Assembly (NCBI RefSeq): GCF_020382885.2
Contig: NC_058497.1
Span: forward strand, 18,034,330-18,098,329
Length of the DNA stretch: 64,000 nt
Reading direction: 5' to 3'
From: Scatophagus argus
Taxonomy: Eukaryota > Chordata > Actinopteri > Scatophagidae
Positions 1-10,400 of this stretch are shown here, in pieces. The stretch's first letter is position 1, and each line of letters starts with the position of its first letter. The notes beneath the pieces are model-generated. The model worked only from the letters and a program-made list of their open reading frames with translations. It did not search any database and had not been told where the DNA came from. The position numbers were made by a program, and so were the translations under genes.

Positions 1-3000
1 AGATTCTAAACCACTTTGGCTGGACTTGGGTTGGCCTGTTGATCAGTGACGATGACTATGGACTTCACGCTGCCCGATCCTTCCAATCTGACCTGGTTCA
101 GTCTGGTGCAGGGTGTCTGGCCTATTTGGAGGTTATGCCTTGGGACAATGACCAAGATGAAATCAGGAGGATTGTAGATGTGATGAAGAAATCTACAGCT
201 CGTGTGGTCATTGTGTTTGCACATCAGAAGCACACGATTAACCTCATGGAAGAGGTTGGGCATGAAACAAAACATATAAAGATTATAATGTAATATAGCT
301 ACAAAGTTCAATATTTTTTGTGTTACACTGAAAGATTAAACTTACCATAAGATATTGGCCTGTGAACAATATGTTATTTTAAATATGTCATACTTTCTGT
401 TTGGTAAAAGGTTTGTCCATTTGTGATGATACGTATAACTTTGTTCATAATTTGCATAACAGACAGGGCTTCCATCCATTAATGAATGAGGAGGCAAGAT
501 AACCTGTGCATAATTCCGAGGAAAAGACTGTACTTTAGTGGCATGAAAGTGTGATTTCTATATTTATTATAATGCACAGGTGGTGAGACAGAATGTGACA
601 GGCCTGCAGTGGATTACCAGTGAAGCTTGGACAGCAGCTACTGTGCTGCACACTTCCGATTTTATGCCATACCTGGCTGGCACACTGGGTATCGCCATCC
701 GTCGAGGAGAAATCCCAGGCCTCAGGGAATTCCTCTTACAAACACACCCTGACCTACACAACAACAACAGCTATGGAAATAGTGTGGTGAGAGTTTAATC
801 ATTTAATCTGACCGAGACATTACAGGAATAGTGTAATTATGTATAAAAGAGGTATTTTGAATACATTTCAGATCAGCCGGTTTTGGGAACACATATTTCA
901 GTGTAGATTTGCACCACCTCCAGCAGACTGGGTAGATGCTGGAGGAGGATTATGCACTGGACAGGAAGATCTAGAAAGTGTGGAGACTGAGTTCATGGAT
1001 GCTTCAGACCTCAGTTCAGAGTACAATGTGTACAAGGCTGTGTATGCACTGGCATATGCCCTTGATGACATGCTGCGCTGTGTGCCAGGCAGAGGGCCTT
1101 TCAGAGGACACAGCTGTGGCAGTTTGAAAGAACTGGAGCCATGGCAGGTATGATACCACTGTGGACACCACCTGTTCATTTAGCTAAATTATGGTGCTGA
1201 TTGTGTCGTGCATTATAGGATTTAGAGTGTAGGATTACAGGAGGAGTGCAGTCCTATGAGAGGACTGTGTGTGTGTGTCTGTGTGTGTGTGTGTGTGTGT
1301 GTGTCTGTGTGTGCTGCAAACCGAGCTTCTATGTTTTTAGCTTTCATAGCCTTCCTTGTTGTTAGTAGCAATGAATTTCATGTATCACCTTTGAAATGCA
1401 TACACACTACAGTTTTCCAGTGTTCATGGGGACATTTCCATCCCATTCCTTTATAAAACAAAGGTGGATGAAGACTTGCAGTCATGTTGCTATCAGGAGA
1501 AACATTTGCATGCTTTGCTTGTTTGTTTCGCATGTTCCTATTACAACAGCATACACAAAGGAAGATTCATTAAGTTTCAGAGGCCAGGGCAGTTTCCAAG
1601 ATGGAGCTGTTATCCACTAACCTTACATCAGACATCTAGCATAATGTGACCTCTTTATTATATTTATGTGTTCGTAACTACAGTATGCATTACGTACTAC
1701 TGTGTTCATTGCAGTCATATATATTGCATGTTGCGATTACGTTCTGATTCAATCTGTCATCTTTCCCTTTTCACTATCTATTATTCTGATATTCATCTAG
1801 TTGGTGTATTATTTGGATAAGGTCAACTTCACCACATCATTTGGTGATCAAGTGACATTTGATGAGAATGGTGATGTCTTACCAATATATGATATCATGA
1901 ACTGGCTGTGGCTCCCTGATGGAACAACTAAACTTCAGAATGTGGGTGAGGTTAAGAAGTCAGCCTTCAAAGGTGAAGAACTCAGAATTGATGAAGACAA
2001 AATCTTCTGGAACTTTGATTCCAAAAAGGTTACTTCTGATTTATTAGACATCTACTTTTTAGCACATGGATAACTGATTACAGCAACGTAAATGCTACAG
2101 TATTGACTTTTTTTTTTTTTCCTCAATAGCCACCCCGGTCAGTGTGCAGTGAGAGCTGTCCTCCAGGTACCCGCATGGCCAGAAAGAAAGGGGAACCTGT
2201 GTGCTGCTTTGACTGCATCCCTTGTTCTGAGGGAAAGATCAGCAATGATACTGGTTGGTATTGAGTTTTAAATATTGCAATTTGGAAATATAATATAAAC
2301 ACGTATCTCAAGACTGTTCCTCTTTTCATAGACTCATTGGAGTGCACCAGTTGTCCAGAGGACTTCTGGCCCAGCCTCCAGCGTGACCACTGTGTTCCCA
2401 AGGAAACAGAGTTCCTCTCCTACCATGAACCTCTGGGTATTGGCCTGACAGCTGCTGCATTGCTGGGCACCTGTATCTGTGCTGTTGTCTTCAGCATCTT
2501 CATCTATCATCGCAGAACACCAATAGTACGCGCCAACAACTCAGAACTGAGTTTTCAGCTATTGCTGTCACTTAAGTTATGTTTCATGTGTTCACTGCTG
2601 TTTATCGGTCGTCCCAGACTGTGGACATGCCAGCTGAGACACGCAGCATTTGGGATCAGCTTTGTGCTTTCCATCTCATGTATCCTGGTAAAAACTGTGG
2701 TGGTTCTGGCTGTGTTCAAGGCCTCCAAGCCAGGAGGTGGAGCCAGTCTGAAGTGGTTTGGTCTTTTCCAGCAGAGAGGGACAGTCATGGTTCTTACTTC
2801 TGTTCAGGCAGCAATCTGCACTGCCTGGATTGTATCTGCCTCCCCAGTTCCTCATAGAAACACTCAGTATTACAGTGATAAGGTTGTTTATGAGTGCGTA
2901 GTTGGGTCTACAGTTGGTTTTGCAGTTTTGTTGGGATATATTGGCTTACTAGCTGTCCTCAGTTTACTGATTGCATTTATAGCAAGGAATCTTCCAGATA

Positions 3001-3242
3001 GTTTCAATGAGGCCAAACTCATCACTTTCAGCATGCTGATCTTCTGTGCTGTGTGGGTGGCCTTTGTCCCTGCTTATGTCAGCTCACCGGGCAAATATGC
3101 AGATGCAGTGGAGGTATTTGCCATCCTGGCCTCCAGTTTTGGTCTCTTGGTAGCACTGTTTGGAGCCAAATGTTACATAATCCTACTCAGACCAGAGAGG
3201 AACACAAAGAAATCTATCATGGGTCGAGGAATCGAAACATAA
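1..3242 (+). CDS. V2R/OlfC olfactory receptor gene A (5' end outside window)
   Basis: Class C GPCR of the teleost vomeronasal type-2 (OlfC) family, expected in the plasma membrane of olfactory neurons and likely to bind amino-acid-like odorants. Visible exons: 1-254, 580-786, 872-1147, 1801-2028, 2130-2253, 2332-3242 (stop 3240-3242). They match exons 4-9 of genes B-D in length and phase; signal peptide and first lobe-1 exons lie before the window. Visible protein motifs: DDDYG turn, SEAW (Glu of the amino-acid pocket), [11 protein letters not shown], a cysteine-rich segment ([21 protein letters not shown]), then seven helices with NFNEA-like [14 protein letters not shown] and tail RPERNTKK. 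The donor after the cysteine-rich exon is GTTGGT, weaker than GTAGGT in B-D, and its 78-nt intron has an in-frame stop, unlike B-D. The exons shown are open. The intron 1148-1800 (653 nt) holds a GT microsatellite and sequence related to the matching intron of gene B. Confidence 0.9.
1265..1314. repeat. (GT)n microsatellite in intron of gene A
   Basis: About 50 bases of nearly pure GT repeat with two CT interruptions, inside the 653-nt intron before the last ligand-domain exon. Confidence 0.95.
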
Positions 3243-3829
3243 AAACTGTCATTAAATACACTGAACACAATGAATCAATTCTCTCTAAACAAACTGAAAA
3301 AAATGCAGACAGTTACCAATAGTAAGAGCAACGTTGACATGTTGAAAGCAGGACTGATGCCAGTCAAACGTACTTGAATATGATATGTATGTGTATATTG
3401 ACCAAATTAGACACCTAACTGAACACCTTCTTGAAATTTATTTCACTTTCTTTGAAAAAAGATTATCTGTTTTTATTTGATATCATTATATGCATATATT
3501 TGTGACCTGTCTTGAGATTATGTGGATATGCTCAACTGCTTTTATATTGCCCACCTCAGTTTCCAAAGATCAAATGTCACAAAGTGTGATATCATGCCTC
3601 TGTCTGTCCCTCCAGTCACACTGTCCCTTTCCCAGGCTACTTCCCTGCCACTCTCCACCTGTCCATCAGTTTCCCTCAGACATTTACATCAATACACTCA
3701 TTTACCCTGGTCTGCCTAGCCCTTTCTGGATTCGTGAATGAAGCAGATCTGCATGCATATGAATATTTGACTAACAGTATAATAATTTAATTTACATAAT
3801 TGAAAATTAGACAGACACAACTTTATTGG
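3243..3829. other. 3' flank of gene A
   Basis: AT-rich sequence following the gene A stop. It probably includes the 3' UTR. No open frame with protein similarity and no recognised repeat before the LINE that begins near 3830. Confidence 0.5.
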
Positions 3830-4169
3830 GCCCCCCCTTGAACCACCACCTTACTGTGGTGGAGGGGTTTGAGCACTCTCATGATCCCAGGAGCTATTTT
3901 GTGAAGAGCAAACTATGATCAGTTTGCCCCCAGTAGAATCTCCCAAGACAAGCTGTTTTTTGGGGAAGGGGCCCGTCGCTGAATGCCTGGTGGCTGGGCC
4001 CAATGTGGGGAATTCGGTCAGGTGCAGTCTAGATCAAGATCAAGATCAAGAAAGTTTATTTCCATTATGCAAGGAGCAATGGAATTTTATTCTGCAGCTC
4101 TTGGCTTAAGGCACACAGTAAGACACATAATATGAAAAGGCACACCTAAGATATATCTTAAGATATATA

Positions 4170-4923
4170 TGTCATGCCTGGTGCTTTGGTTATTCTTTGC
4201 TTTTTGATTTTGGTAGTTCACGTGCCATGTTTCATGTTTGTCTCTCATGTGTTTTCATGTTTTATGTTCACGTTTTGGTCAAGTCTTGGTTTTCTGTCCT
4301 TTTGTTTTTGAATGCATGTGCCATGTTTCGTGTGTTTCCATGTTTTATGTTTGAGTCCATGTGCCATGTTTCATGTTTGTTTTTCATGTGTTTTCATGTT
4401 TTATGTTCAAGGTTTCTGTCACGTCTTGGTTCTCTGTCTTTTGGTTTTTTCCTTGTCATGTTCCATGTGTGTCTTGTGTTTCCATGTATTATGTTCAAGG
4501 TTTTTGTCATGTCCTGTTTTATTTTGAAAAGCACTTCACTTCCCCTGTGTGTCCTGTCTTCAGGTAGCTTTGCTTTTGGTTTTCTTGATTGCTTTCTCCC
4601 TCCTAATGTGTGTCACCTGTGTCTCGTTGTCTTGTCTATTTAGTCCTTGTGTTCCCAGTCACCTGTGTCAGAGCGTTAGCATTACTTTTACTTTGTTGTG
4701 AGCTCCATGCCAGGGTTTTGTATGTCTTCAGTTTGCCAGGATAACCTTGTCTTGCCATTCCTTGCCATGCTATGTTTTTGCCAGGAATTATTGCCATAGT
4801 TTTTTTATGATCCCTTGCCACAGTAAGTGGAAGCTGTTTTGTTAAGTTTTTGATTTCTGTAAATAAAGACTATTGCTCAGACCTCAGCATTGTTAGACTC
4901 TGCATCGGGGTTCAGCCTTGACA
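4170..4923 (+). mobile_element. Solo LTR (754 bp) with possible ATATA target duplication
   Basis: The segment starts TGTCATGCC and ends GCCTTGACA (TG..CA), has an AATAAAGA poly(A)-type signal near 4862, and is flanked by ATATA on both sides, although the right side runs into an AT microsatellite. It resembles the solo LTR at 31714-32454 in layout (TGTCA start, CACCTGTG motifs, AATAAA, CTGACA-type end). An internal CATGTTTTATGTTC-type unit is repeated about three times at 4200-4500. Remnant of an LTR retrotransposon, family not resolved; no internal coding part remains. Confidence 0.65.
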
Positions 4924-4948
4924 ATATATATATATATATATATATATG
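4924..4948. repeat. (AT)n microsatellite
   Basis: Twelve or so AT units directly after the solo LTR. Confidence 0.9.
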
Positions 4949-5628
4949 TTCCTGTACCCCTTTCCAGAGGTACACCATCCTGTCAGGTGCTGGATCTCCT
5001 CTCTGTAGTGACTGTCATCACTGTCCGATATGTGGTGTCATCTGCAAACTTCACAACCATATTTTTGGAATGAATAGCAGAATAGTCATGTGTGAACAGG
5101 GTGAAAAGGGCCGGGCTGAGCACACACCCCAGTGTGGACTGTGCGGCAGATACAAGCGTGAAACTTGGTGGTCCAATTGGTGAAGCTAGCTGTACATGGA
5201 AAGTCACCTCTCTGGCTGTGAAGGAGCCTGACATTGTGCATGGGCTTGAGCGATACTGTCAGGCAAATATACTTGTATATATTTTGGTTCACCTCTATGC
5301 ACAGCTTGGGCTCTGGAGCCAACGTCCTTGTGAGGAGTTAGACTTTCCTGTTCTTTGGAGTTTCTTTGAGTGATAGGCTCTCCACCTACCAAGAGGCAGG
5401 GGAAGATGCCAGATAGACCTGGCAGACCTAAGCAAACAGTTAGGGAATTGCTGGGAAAGTCTGGCTCATGACTCTGTTAGGATAGTCTTCAACTCCCACC
5501 TAAAGCAGGTGGGAGTTGCAGTCCCAGGAATGGTAGGGGACATGGAATCCAAGAAGGCCATGTTTCGCACTGCCATTGCTGAGACTGAAGAAGGAGTATT
5601 ACAAGAACTAACAAGAAGGGACTAAGGG

Positions 5629-6588
5629 TAGGGCTGGGTATCAATCAAAAATTTTCGATACTCGTACCAATACTGATACCTTCACTTCTCAGGATACAGA
5701 CAAGCTCGCTCCTGACTGATGGTGTCTCCAGCAGTAGAAAATGTAAGCTCTGAGGGTGTTAATGATGCTTGCACACAGAGATACCTGGTTGCCAAGTTTG
5801 ATAGCATTGGCATAGTGTCCCTCACATTCCACCACCAGGTCACTGGATTCACTGAGGTTAGGGTAGATGGCAGACCTCTGTACCACTGAATCTCTTCCTG
5901 AATCTTCCCTGTGGTGCTGAGAATGTTCTCTTGTCTTACTTCAACTGCCATGTCCTCATCAACAAATAGCTCCTCAAGGGCAGAGAGCTTTGGCTTCTTC
6001 TGGAAACAAGAAGAAGAGGAAGAAAAAAGACAATCGGGATAGATCCCAACAAGTAATTTTGTTTGTTAATTTTGTCGCATTAGGTGAGCTGTTTAACCAG
6101 CCGACCCAATTGATGAGCACATCTTTAGAAGCTAAGCTTTATCTGTTACTGTCAATCTTTAGTTAGCTTTTGATTTAGCTAGCGACATAGCCATAAAATA
6201 AAGCTACACACTAATATCTGAAGTTAGCGTTACATTGCTCTCTGTTCTGAAATTGATTCTGTGCACGGTCAGGTGCTTCATCAAATTAGTTGTGGTGCCA
6301 GCCTTAGCAATAATGACTTTTTTGCATATATTGCATCACGCTCTATTGGCATCAGTCTTGCTAAAATGGAACCACACTTTTGACCTCGATGGCATTTTTT
6401 TAACCGGTTCGACGACACACACAACTACAGTTTCCAACACATCGCTAGCAGCATGATCAGGTCTTGATCACGTGATAAACCTCTGGGTCCCCAAACTTGG
6501 CACCTAAAGACGAGGCATACTACTCGGTACTACCGAAGCTTTTCGGTTGGTGCTACAAAAGAACCGAAGTTCGGTACCCAGCCGGGTA
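5629..6588 (-). mobile_element. hAT DNA transposon remnant
   Basis: Left end TAGGGCTGGGTA at 5629-5640 and right end TACCCAGCC at about 6575-6583 form imperfect terminal inverted repeats. The - strand frame at 5682-5951 encodes a degraded hAT transposase C-terminal dimerisation region: ...LATRYLCVQASLTPSE, then FSTAGDTISQERACL, the hallmark end of hAT transposases. The N-terminal and catalytic parts are absent, so this is a deleted, non-autonomous copy. No clear 8-bp target duplication was found. It interrupts the + strand LINE. Confidence 0.75.
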
Positions 6589-6990
6589 CATTCACATTCC
6601 TCAGCTGCCCTGGGAAGGGTCTACACCAGGGTGCTGGAAAGGAGATTCCATTCATAAGTCAAACCTGGGATTCAAAAGGAACAATGCATTTTTTGTTCTG
6701 ACCATGGGACACTGCACCAGCTTTACAGACCTGCAAGGGTGCTGAAGAGGGCATGGGAGTTTGCCTACTTGTGTTTTGTGGACTTGGCTTAGAACTGTGT
6801 TCCTTGAAGTATCCTGTAGGGGTTTCTCTGGGAATATGAGGTGAAAGGCCTGTTGTTGTGGACCGCCCAATCTCTATATTGTTGGAGTGAGAGATTAGTT
6901 TGGATTGCCAGTAGTAAATCAAACTTATTCCCAGTCAGGGTTGGACTCCGGCAAAGCTGCACTTTGTCACCAGTTCTGTTCATAAATGCA

Positions 6991-7350
6991 CACACTAAAG
7001 GCTGAATTGTGCCTTTGGTGAGATGAATTTGATATACTTGTCACACATGTAAATATTAAAGTATACTTAGTATAAAAAGGCTCTGAGACACATATTTGTC
7101 TGATCAGGTATTAAACTCCAGAATGAATCTGTAAAATCTTTAAACCAACAACAAGTAGATGAAAAAGTATCAAAAGCATCTACAACCTCACATATCAGAT
7201 ATGTCAGACCACTTCATGCGACATTAGAAACAAAAACTAATTATCACGAAAGACTGCAATGAATATAATTTACATTTTAGTAGATCTTAATCATAACCGC
7301 CATCCACAACTTAAATTTGTGGTAAGGAAAATGGCCATACAGGGATTTTA
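6991..7350. other. Spacer upstream of gene B
   Basis: AT-rich sequence between the LINE remnant and the gene B promoter block. Nothing recognised. Confidence 0.4.
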
Positions 7351-7425
7351 GGCCCTGCCCCTAGTTGTGCTTATGCCCTAGTGGGTGGTGTTGAAGATTA
7401 AAAGATGCAAGTCAATAGAAAGGGT
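7351..7425 (+). promoter_or_regulatory. Proximal promoter block of gene B
   Basis: Conserved with the same position upstream of genes C and D: GCCCTGCCCCT (GC-box-like), AAGATTAAA, and CAAGTCAATAGAA, whose AT-rich end may act as a TATA-like element about 65 bp before the ATG. Conservation above the surrounding flank is what I see; promoter function is inference. The short spacing implies a very short 5' UTR. Confidence 0.5.
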
Positions 7426-7481
7426 ATGACATAACAATAAAACTGACTGGGCTCAGAAAAGGGGTAAACAAGAGGAAAGTC

Positions 7482-10400
7482 ATGTGGGCATTTTTAGAAT
7501 TCAACTTGCTGTTGCTTGTGTATTTCATGTTGTTGTATCATTTCTTTTCTTATGCTGAGTCCTCCCCTCTTTCTTCCTCTTCCTGCCAGTTACAGCAACA
7601 TTTTCATTTAAATGGCATGCAAAAGCCTGGAGATGTGGTTCTAGGTGGGCTGTTCCTGATCCACTTTTTTACAGTCTTTCCTGACTTGTCTTTTACATCA
7701 GAACCACAACAGCCTGCCTGCCACGGGTGAGTCTGAAAAAAAAAAGGAGAAACTGGGGAGAATCAGTCCCTTTAGTGCAATGTATTTTAAAAGAATTAGA
7801 TTGAATAGAATAAAATTAAACATATCACATATTTTGTAATAATCATTATTATTAAAATGTCATAAATGTTTGCAAAATATGTAGTATACGTGTCAGCAGA
7901 TTTAGTGTATGGTTTGTTTTTTTATTGGGTATTTTTCAATAGTAGTGGCATTCTTTGTGTTAGTTTTGATGTTGTAGGACTTAGACGGGCACAGACCATG
8001 GCCTTTGCTATTGATGAGATCAACAGAAACCCCAACCTGCTACCTAATGTGACTCTGGGATACAGTCTTTATGATAACTGTGCCAATCTAGGGATTGGAT
8101 TTCGTGCAGCATTGTCCTTAGTCAGTGGTCAAGAGGAGCAGTTTATGTTAGACGAGACCTGTGTTGGAACCCCTCCAGTAGTGGGGATTGTGGGAGATGC
8201 TTCCTCTACTCGTTCTATTGCCATCTCCAGTGTCTTAGGTTTGTACAGAGTGCCCATGGTAAGTTTTTCACATTACCTTTTTAGAATAGTTTTGGATCAT
8301 TTTGTTTTAAATTCAAATTTAATATCAATTTTAAACATGAGATAATCAATGTTGAAAAGTTTATGGAGCTTGAAAGACTTCATACACAGTGTGTTTCTTT
8401 CACAGGTGAGTTATTTTGCCACATGTTCCTGTCTGAGTGACCGGCAAAAGTTTCCATCCTTTTTTAGGACAATACCAAGTGATGCTTTCCAGGTGAGTGA
8501 ATATCAGCAAAATGAAAATGCAGCAAAAAAACAAAGCATGTCAAACATGTAAAGCAACAGTCACATTTTTTGTCACTGATTGTTTGATCTCACAGCAAAC
8601 TGAAACACAATGATTAAGCCAGGTCCTTTGTTAAACCTGTTGAGCAGGTTTTCCTGTCAAAGAATAGTTCAGCCTGTACTCTAATCCTTTCACATTCTGT
8701 ATTCACTCAGGTGCGTGCTATGATTCAGATTCTAAAACAGTTTGGCTGGACTTGGGTTGGCCTGTTGATCAGTGATGATGACTATGGACTTCACGCTGCC
8801 CGATCCTTCCAATCTGACCTGGCTAAATTGGGTGGAGGTTGTCTGGCTTATTTGGAGGTTTTACCTTGGGGCAATGACCAAGACGAAATAAGGAGGATTG
8901 TGGATGTGATGAAGAAATCGACAGCTCGTGTGGTCATTGTGTTTGCACATGAGACTCACATGACCAACCTCTTGCATGAGGTTAGTCATGAAATCAAACT
9001 CATAGGATAAAGATTATCAGTAAATGTAGTGATAAAAGCTTACATTTTTTTTGACAAACTGAAAGATTAATTACAATATGATGTTGATCTGTGTAAAATA
9101 TATTTATTTGAGTAAGTCACACCTGCTATTTGGCAAAGGCAAACTCGATTTAGAAAGATATACATAACTCCGCTCATCAGTTGTGTCAACCACATTCACG
9201 CATTTGTGCACAAATGGAAAGACAACATAACTATATAAACTCTGTATAATTGAGAAGACTAGACATTTAGATGTTTTAGTGGCATGAAAGTGTGTATATC
9301 TACTATAATGCACAGGTGGTGAGGCAAAATGTGACAGGCCTGCAGTACATGACCAGTGAAGACTGGACAGCAGCGACTGTGCTCCACACTCCCCACCTCA
9401 CGCCATATCTTGCTGGCACACTGGGTATCGCCATCCGTCTAGGAGAAATCCCAGGTCTCAAGGAATTCCTCCTGCAAACACGTCCTGACCTACACAACAA
9501 CAACAGCTCTGGAAATAGTGTGGTGAGAGTTTAATCATCCAACCTGATCTAGTAATGGCAGGAATACTATGATTATTTATAAAAGGGTATTTTGAATATA
9601 TTTCAGATCAACCAATTTTGGGAATACACATTTCAGTGTAGATTTGCACCACCTCCAGCAGGTTGGGTAGATGCTGGGGGAGCATTGTGCACCGGACAGG
9701 AAGATCTAGAAAGTGTGGAGACTGAGTTCATGGATGTTTCAGACCTCAGGTCAGAGTACAATGTGTACAAGGCTGTGTATGCACTGGCATATGCCCTTGA
9801 TGACATGCTGCGCTGTGTGCCAGGCAGAGGGCCTTTCAGAGGACACAGCTGTGGCAGTTTGAAAGAACTGGAGCCATGGCAGGTATGATATCAGTTTACA
9901 CACCACCTGTTGAAATGGCTAAATCATGTGGTTAAATGTTACCTGCACTATAGTATTTACAGTGTAGGATTAATTAATATGTTATGAGACTGTCATGTGT
10001 GTTGCTGTCGGAGCATCTCTGTTTTTTTTTTTTTTTGTTTGTTTTCCTAGTTTTCTTTGTTGTTGCACTAGTGTGACATCTAGCAATAAATTTTATATTG
10101 CACCTTTAAAATTCATCAACACACACTTCAGTTTTGGGTACATTTTCATCACATCACATGTTCATCAAAAAAAAAAGAGGAGATGAAGGGTACTGTGGTG
10201 ATTCTTGCATTCGACAGAGTTATTTGTGTGCTTTTCTTTCACGCTTGCATCCACATCTTTCTACATCAACAATATACAGCAATGTAGATTCACTAGGTTT
10301 TAATGTGCAGGGCAATCCCTTAGCTGAAGGACATCTCCTAGGAGAAGGCTGTTCTGCATTACAGTGACACAGACAGGTAGTGGATAAACTAACCGGACTG

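Larger units (their letters stand above)
4029..5140 (-). mobile_element. CR1/L2-like LINE fragments, minus strand
   Basis: A LINE tail at about 4029-4169 (GATCAA repeats followed by AAAGTTTATTTCCATTATGC) and a reverse-transcriptase fragment at about 4960-5140. The latter reads on the - strand with GCVLSPALFTLFTHD and FADDTT, the CR1/L2-type form of the polymerase core. The two pieces flank the solo LTR at 4170-4923 and may be one internally deleted copy that landed in the + strand LINE. Whether they are one copy is inference. Confidence 0.55.
3830..6990 (+). mobile_element. LINE remnant, interrupted several times
   Basis: Pieces of one non-LTR retrotransposon in + orientation: 5' end at about 3830-4028 (a CCACCACCTTACTGTGGTGG hairpin-like start and GGAGGGGTTTG), an endonuclease-region piece at about 5140-5628 (ACATGGAAAGTCACCTC, then GTCTTCAACTCCCACCT), and a reverse-transcriptase piece at about 6590-6990 (TGTGTTTTGTGGACTTGG, GTTGGACTCCGGCAAAG, CTTTGTCACCAGTTCTGTTC). 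The order matches a LINE family common in fish genomes that I recognise by sequence; its clade (RTE-like) is tentative. It is broken by many changes and by the insertions listed separately, so it is an old copy. Confidence 0.7.

Noticed and set aside
2555-2788. Antisense frames opposite the seven-helix exons of every receptor gene
   Set aside because: They recur at the same place in all paralogs as a by-product of codon bias in the sense strand; no protein family match.
4200-4500. Possible CRISPR-like or satellite array
   Set aside because: Only about three degenerate copies of a short unit, within an LTR, in a vertebrate genome.
4197-4643. 148-aa open frame rich in Cys, Phe and Val
   Set aside because: Lies in the repeated part of a solo LTR; low complexity and no family resemblance.
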